DNA from: an uncultured Clostridia bacterium
GTDB lineage: Bacteria; Bacillota; Clostridia; TANB77; CAG-508
Length of the DNA stretch: 9,919 nucleotides
Reading direction: 5' to 3'
NCBI GenBank assembly: GCA_934167685.1
Contig: CAKPLQ010000045.1
Location: 1-9,919 of the forward strand
Under the pieces are notes generated by a model. It was given only the letters and a program-made list of their open reading frames with translations. It was not told where the DNA came from and made no database searches. Shown here one piece after another: positions 6,675 through 9,919 of this stretch. Both the position numbers and the translations under genes were made by a program. The first letter of the stretch is position 1. Each line of letters starts with the position of its first letter.

Positions 6675-7080
6675 AGATAGATTAAAACATTCGTTAGTAG
6701 TAGCAAGGAAAATGGTCGAAATTGGAAAAATATATAATATGAGTGAAAAACAATTACAAGAACTTTTTATATTAGGAATTAACCATGATATAGGATATGA
6801 ATTTGGCGATAATTCTAATCATAATGAAATTGGAGGTGATATTTTAAAAGAAAATGGTTATAAACATTGGAAAGAGGTTTACTATCACGGAAAAGTAAAC
6901 ATAAGCTTTAATTCTCAATATTTAGATATTTTAAATATGGCAGATATGCAAATTGATAAATATGGAGAAGATGTTGGTTATATAGAAAGACTGGAAGATA
7001 TAAAAAAAAGATATGGGGAATATTCAGATACTTATAAAAATGCTGAAGCATTAATAATGAAGTTAAGGAGTGGTAATTAA
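6664..7080 (+). CDS. HD-domain phosphohydrolase
   Basis: This 138-residue protein carries the HD superfamily signature: H9 (in LKHSLVVA), H41-D42 in NHDIGYEF, and D94 in NMADMQID. Further histidines at H53 and H75 could be extra metal or substrate ligands. These residues bind one or two divalent metals, and family members hydrolyse phosphate esters of nucleotides or related molecules. It is a minimal single-domain form without a sensor or RelA domain, so the substrate cannot be assigned. It is predicted cytoplasmic. GGGAG 6-7 bases before the ATG supports the start, and the gene overlaps the preceding 38-aa frame by 11 bp. Only 2 bp separate it from the IMPase-family gene. Confidence 0.85.
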   Translation: MIDEDRLKHSLVVARKMVEIGKIYNMSEKQLQELFILGINHDIGYEFGDNSNHNEIGGDILKENGYKHWKEVYYHGKVNISFNSQYLDILNMADMQIDKYGEDVGYIERLEDIKKRYGEYSDTYKNAEALIMKLRSGN

Positions 7081-7082
7081 TT

Positions 7083-7865
7083 ATGGAAGAATATTTAGAA
7101 TTTGCAAAGGATGTTGCATATCAGGCAGGCAAAATAATGATTAAATATTTTAATCAAAATAACGGTGCCAGTTATAAAGGAGATAAAACAATTGTAACTA
7201 TTGCTGATACAGAAATAAATTCGTATTTAATTAAAAAGGTAAAAGAAAAATATCCGACTCATGCAGTAGATGGAGAAGAAGAACAAGATGGAAAAAGCAA
7301 TTTTGTATGGGTATGTGATCCAGTAGATGGAACTGCTATGTATGCTAGACATATACCTGTAGCAGTATTTTCACTGGCATTAGTCATTGATGGGAATCCA
7401 AGTGTTGGAGTAGTTTATGATCCTTTCACAGATAGTCTATATTCTGCTATAAAAGGAAGAGGGGCATATAAAAATAATAAAAAAATATCGGTAAATGATT
7501 ATAACTTGGATGATATTAGAACAGTTTGCCATTGTGATATGTGGTCAAAAGCAAAATATAATGTTTGCAAAGTATTTGAAGAATTAAGAAAGAAAACTAG
7601 ATTAAATGATATAGGAAGTGTTACAAGAGCAAGCTGTTGTGTGGCTACAGGAGATTATAGTTTGACAATTTTTACTGGAACAGAGCATAAACATTGTGAT
7701 ATTGCTGCTGTCAAACTTATTGTTGAAGAAGCAGGAGGAAAGGTAACTGATTTATTTGGAAATGATCAAAGATATGATAGAAGTATAAAAGGTGCAGTGA
7801 TAAGTAATGGAATAGTACACGATGAAGTTATAGAAATAATAAAAAAATATATTATTGAGGAGTAG
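7083..7865 (+). CDS. Inositol-monophosphatase-family phosphatase
   Basis: This 260-residue protein has the length and metal-site motifs of the FIG/IMPase superfamily. D63-GEEE carries the first acidic ligand. DPVDGT at 79-84 in WVCDPVDGTAMYAR supplies two aspartates. D206 in HCDIAAVKLIVEEAGG is the last ligand. Members are Mg-dependent, Li-sensitive phosphatases acting on inositol phosphate, histidinol phosphate, 3'-phosphoadenosine phosphate (CysQ/BPNT type) or fructose bisphosphate. The usual 'DGTxNF' is DGTAMYAR here, which does not settle the substrate. AAGGAG near the 3' end of the HD gene serves as a somewhat distant ribosome binding site. Spacing of 2 bp on each side to the HD and CutA-like genes indicates one operon. 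Confidence 0.9.
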   Translation: MEEYLEFAKDVAYQAGKIMIKYFNQNNGASYKGDKTIVTIADTEINSYLIKKVKEKYPTHAVDGEEEQDGKSNFVWVCDPVDGTAMYARHIPVAVFSLALVIDGNPSVGVVYDPFTDSLYSAIKGRGAYKNNKKISVNDYNLDDIRTVCHCDMWSKAKYNVCKVFEELRKKTRLNDIGSVTRASCCVATGDYSLTIFTGTEHKHCDIAAVKLIVEEAGGKVTDLFGNDQRYDRSIKGAVISNGIVHDEVIEIIKKYIIEE

Positions 7866-7867
7866 AT

Positions 7868-8182
7868 ATGGACAAATATATAATTGTAACTACATTTTGT
7901 GATAAAAAAGAAATTGCTAATAAGATAATAGATGTTTTATTAGAAAGAAAGCTTGTGGCTGGAAGTCAATTATCTAAAGTTCACTCAAAATATTGGTGGA
8001 ATAATAAATTAGAAGAATGTGATGAATATAAATTAGAATTCAGAACAAGAGAGGAATTATTTACTAGAATAAAAAATGAGATAATGAAAATACATGATTA
8101 TGAAATCGCAGAAATTTCTTATTGCAATATTGAGGATGCCAATAGAGAGTTTTTTAATTGGTTAGAAAATGAAATAAGATAA
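7868..8182 (+). CDS. cutA: CutA1-like protein, divergent
   Basis: This 104-residue protein fits CutA1 in length and pattern: IIVTTFCDKKEIANKIIDVL, then LVAGSQLSKVHSKYWWNNKL, KLEFRTREELF, HDYEIAEI and a final FFNWLENE. CutA1 forms a trimer with a PII-like ferredoxin fold. It was named for divalent-cation tolerance, but its biochemical role is still unclear. Two usual conserved spots differ: 'AAC' is VAG, and 'HPYExPEI' is HDYEIAEI, so it is a diverged branch and metal binding through that cysteine is lost. GAGGAG 5 bases before the ATG, overlapping the stop of the IMPase gene, gives a strong start. It is the last gene of the cluster, followed by a strong hairpin. Confidence 0.85.
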   Translation: MDKYIIVTTFCDKKEIANKIIDVLLERKLVAGSQLSKVHSKYWWNNKLEECDEYKLEFRTREELFTRIKNEIMKIHDYEIAEISYCNIEDANREFFNWLENEIR

Positions 8183-8243
8183 ATTTAATTCAATTTTTAT
8201 TCTTTGGTGATAGTTTCAGAAATTATCAAAAATGTAGATTAAA

Positions 8244-8276
8244 GAGGAGAAAAATTCTCCTCATTTTATTATTTTT
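8244..8276 (+). terminator. Terminator of the AlbA_2-CutA cluster
   Basis: GAGGAGAA and TTCTCCTC form an 8-bp perfect stem around an AAA loop (8244-8262), followed by ATTTTATTATTTTT. The minus strand has only TTT after it. It sits between the CutA-like gene and the converging mob relic. Confidence 0.88.
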
Positions 8277-8991
8277 CTAATTCCCAATCTTTTTCTTTTT
8301 CTAACTTTTTAATTTGCTTTTTATAATTCCAGTCTAAATCAAATTCTTTTTCCTTATATTCGGATTTAATATTTTCAATTTGGCTATGCAATTATTTATT
8401 ATCTGCAAGTAAAATCTCTCTTTCTTTTTGATATTTTACAGCCTCATCAACAACTTTAGATTGTCTTGATAATTCTTTATTCAATGATAAATTATCCTTA
8501 TATAATTCTTTAATTAAATCATCTTTAGGTTTTATGATTTCTTTTAGTATCTTCTCATCTCTTTTTATTGAAAATTTACTAATTTCATTTATATCTGGAA
8601 CTTCAGGCAATTCTAGTTTTATTTCATTTAAAAATTTCTTGGTATTTTCGTAATTTGTAATCTTTTTATATCCTTCAACAGTATAATGTTTTCTTCCTGT
8701 ATCTTCAACAAACATTCCTCTTTCTAAATCAAAACCTTTTGATTTTACATGATTAAAATAGGCATCTTGTAATTTTCTGTAACTATCTCGACCTTTCCAA
8801 AAATCTCTTGCACAAATTTTATCAATATCATTGCCTTCTTTATCTTTTGTGTGAACAACAGGAACAAACATTAAGTGCATGTGTGGTGCTCCTTCGTCTA
8901 AATGTACTACTGCTGATATTATATTTTTTTCTCCAATTTTATCAAAAAAGGTTTGGTCTGATGTGAACACCATTTGACACATTTTAAACAA
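8269..8991 (-). pseudogene. MobV-type (Mob_Pre, PF01076) relaxase, truncated and interrupted
   Basis: Encodes the middle and C-terminal part of a plasmid-mobilisation relaxase. The family's third motif is present as HLDEGAPHMHLMFVP (H30, D32, E33, H37, H39 of the open frame), followed by FWKGRDSYRKLQDAYFNHVK and a coiled-coil-like tail. The N-terminal ~100 residues with the other relaxase motifs are missing. FTSDQTFFDK runs directly into IGEKNIIS, where intact relatives seem to have about 20 more residues, suggesting an internal deletion. An in-frame TAA at 8392-8394 interrupts the tail, and the same frame then stays open for 40 codons of Lys/Glu-rich coiled coil to a TAA at 8269-8271. The frame has only a TTG (8991) or an ATG (8982) without a ribosome binding site. 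It is almost certainly non-functional. Confidence 0.85.
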
Positions 8992-9025
8992 AAAAACTAC
9001 CTGTAGCTTTTAAACTACAAGTAGT
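8990..9025 (-). terminator. Orphan leftward terminator abutting the mob relic
   Basis: On the minus strand ACTACTTGTAG pairs with CTACAGGTAGT (one G-U pair) around a short loop and is followed by a run of seven T. No leftward gene precedes it up to the terminator at 9376-9405. It lies exactly at the broken 5' edge of the mob relic. Confidence 0.75.
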
Positions 9026-9375
9026 CCAAGTTTATTCTATTCAATTAGCCCTCACAATCGATTTTATGCCATTTTATTGTGAAGATAGAGTAATTTTATA
9101 ATAAAATTTTTTATAAAAAATTTTCAAAATCTATTTATCAATAGTGATTATCTGTTATAATAGTTCATAAATAACATCTAACCAATATCTAACAAAAACA
9201 TTTGCAGATTTATTTATAAGAATAAATAATATAATGGAAGTATAGTGTATAGTCAAAAAAATAATAATGGACTAAAATATAAGAATGCTTATGATGCTTT
9301 AATCGATATTAGAAATAAGCAGTTAAAAAAATCAGAAAATTAGAAAATGGAGAAGTTATTAAGGATAATATTGTA
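9026..9375. other. Gene-poor AT-rich stretch with small-ORF debris
   Basis: No intact gene is seen on either strand. It holds an inverted repeat TCACAAT (9052-9058) / ATTGTGA (9076-9082) and an extended -10-like TGTTATAAT (9153-9161) on the plus strand with no good -35. A MobV-nick-like sequence lies at 9238-9248. A 32-codon frame runs from GTG 9245 to TAG 9343. Shifting that frame by one at an A7 run (9325-9331) would continue it as IRKLENGEVIKDNIV and beyond, so it may be the end of a decayed gene. I do not recognise the product. Confidence 0.4.
9238..9248 (+). other. Possible MobV-type oriT nick-region remnant
   Basis: AAGTATAGTGT matches, from memory, the core of the recombination/nick site shared by pMV158-type MobV plasmids (AAGTATAGTGTGTTA and its flanking inverted repeat). 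Here the following bases are ATAG, and the inverted repeat is reduced to TATAgtgTATA. Supporting context is the MobV relic about 250 bp away. At 11 bp the match could be chance in AT-rich DNA. Confidence 0.3.
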
Positions 9376-9405
9376 AAAAGGAAGTCTTGTATTAAACTTC
9401 CTTTT
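9376..9405 (-). terminator. Terminator downstream of the zinc-ribbon gene, bidirectional
   Basis: AAAAGGAAGT (9376-9385) pairs with ACTTCCTTTT (9396-9405), a 10-bp perfect stem with a 10-base loop and T runs on both sides. It closes the leftward gene ending at 9428. Confidence 0.8.
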
Positions 9406-9427
9406 ATATTTTTATAAATAAATTAGC

Positions 9428-9691
9428 TTAATTAAGAACAACCCCAGAAGTTATAATATCGTGTTTCTTATTTTCTGCTATTTCAATTCCCTGGTATCCT
9501 GCAAATCTAGAAATATTTTTTTGTGCAATACCAGTTTGTGTTGCAACTGTATCAACAGATGGAAAGCCATTTTCTGCTACATAAGATTTAAAAGTAGATA
9601 ATTCTAAAGAATCTTTGCTTGCGCATTTTGGGCAAACATCTCCAGGATTAGTATGAAAAGCACCACAACGGCTACATTTATTTAGTTCCAT
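9428..9691 (-). CDS. Zinc-ribbon/HTH protein of the YvyF type
   Basis: This 87-residue protein starts with a zinc ribbon (C6-SR-C9 and C20-PK-C23) and continues into a helix-turn-helix-like segment, TVATQTGIAQKNISRFAGYQGIEI. The layout resembles the short 'flagellar operon protein' YvyF family, whose members combine a zinc ribbon with a MerR-like helix-turn-helix. No flagellar gene is in view, so a regulatory role is only inferred. The start is ambiguous: GTG at 9700 is 3 bases from AGGAAGG and ATG at 9691 is 12 bases from it. I chose ATG because CSRCGAF then sits at the usual place. It has its own promoter-like element and a strong terminator, so it is probably transcribed alone. Confidence 0.7.
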   Translation of the reverse strand: MELNKCSRCGAFHTNPGDVCPKCASKDSLELSTFKSYVAENGFPSVDTVATQTGIAQKNISRFAGYQGIEIAENKKHDIITSGVVLN

Positions 9692-9726
9692 TAAAATCAC
9701 AATCCTTCCTATAACAATTTAATAGA

Positions 9727-9735
9727 ATTCTATCA
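9727..9735 (-). promoter_or_regulatory. Extended -10 promoter for the zinc-ribbon gene
   Basis: On the minus strand TGATAGAAT gives TG one base before the -10 hexamer TAGAAT (9727-9732). The -35 region (about 9750-9755) is poor, as is common with extended -10 promoters. The start would fall about 7 bases downstream of the -10, leaving a short leader with AGGAAGG. Confidence 0.45.
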
Positions 9736-9798
9736 CAAAATGTAGAAAATAGGAAGAGATTTTAAAATAAAAAAAAATAAAAAAATTTTGTAAAATAC

Positions 9799-9827
9799 TT
9801 GACAAAAATCAAATAATACATTATAAT
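9799..9827 (+). promoter_or_regulatory. Sigma-A promoter for tRNA-Gly
   Basis: A perfect TTGACA (9799-9804), a 17-base spacer and a perfect TATAAT (9822-9827), about 20 bases before the tRNA. A consensus promoter of this kind is expected for a stable RNA gene, possibly the first of a tRNA cluster running past the window edge. Confidence 0.9.
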
Positions 9828-9846
9828 TTATAACTGTCAGGGAAAT

Positions 9847-9919
<73 letters not shown>

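Noticed and set aside
8203..8226. TGATAGTTTC/GAAATTATCA as a terminator right after the CutA-like gene
   Set aside because: The near-palindrome leaves almost no loop and has no T run. The hairpin at 8244-8262 is far better.
9052..9082. Inverted repeat TCACAAT/ATTGTGA
   Set aside because: Seven base pairs with a 17-base loop, no T run and no target-site duplication seen. It is too weak to call a terminator or element end.
4740..9420. A direct repeat of the tRNA-Gln 3' end that would mark an integrase-type island
   Set aside because: Reading through the region I found no second copy of the TTCGAATCACAGTGCC segment and no integrase gene.

Overview
The window is strongly AT-rich DNA from a low-GC, Gram-positive, endospore-forming lineage, most likely Clostridia. 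This rests on a YlbJ/SpoVV-type sporulation membrane protein, a VanW-domain protein, a zinc-type ribosomal protein L31, strong AGGAG-type ribosome binding sites and sigma-A-like promoters. Nothing identifies the genus.

The left half (1-4764) looks like ordinary chromosome. It opens with a 5'-truncated polytopic GT39-like glycosyltransferase and its terminator. A leftward pair follows: a 58-aa membrane protein, then rpmE. A rightward VanW-domain lipoprotein-like/anchored protein converges on leftward ylbJ, and the two share a hairpin. A rightward YgjP-type (DUF45/PF01863) zinc metallohydrolase comes next, then tRNA-Gln(CUG).

The right half (about 4765-9420) has the look of an accessory region between tRNA-Gln and the block ending in tRNA-Gly(UCC). 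It starts with a decayed DUF1016/YhcG-type nuclease fragment that has a frameshift in an A7 run. Then comes a tightly packed rightward cluster: an AlbA_2/HATPase/winged-helix protein, a 38-aa truncated small protein, an HD phosphohydrolase, an inositol-monophosphatase-family enzyme and a divergent CutA-like protein. It ends in a strong hairpin. On the opposite strand is a degenerate MobV relaxase. It has lost its N terminus, carries an in-frame TAA, and is preceded by an orphan terminator. About 250 bp beyond it is a sequence resembling a MobV-type nick region. Together these suggest a mobilisable element that integrated and decayed.

The window closes with a leftward zinc-ribbon/HTH gene of the YvyF type and tRNA-Gly(UCC) behind a near-perfect sigma-A promoter.

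The most interesting unit is the AlbA_2 - small protein - HD - IMPase - CutA cluster (5185-8182). It combines a likely nucleic-acid-binding ATPase with two phosphohydrolases and a PII-like trimeric-fold protein, beside mobile-element debris. A defence or nucleotide-metabolism role is inference only.
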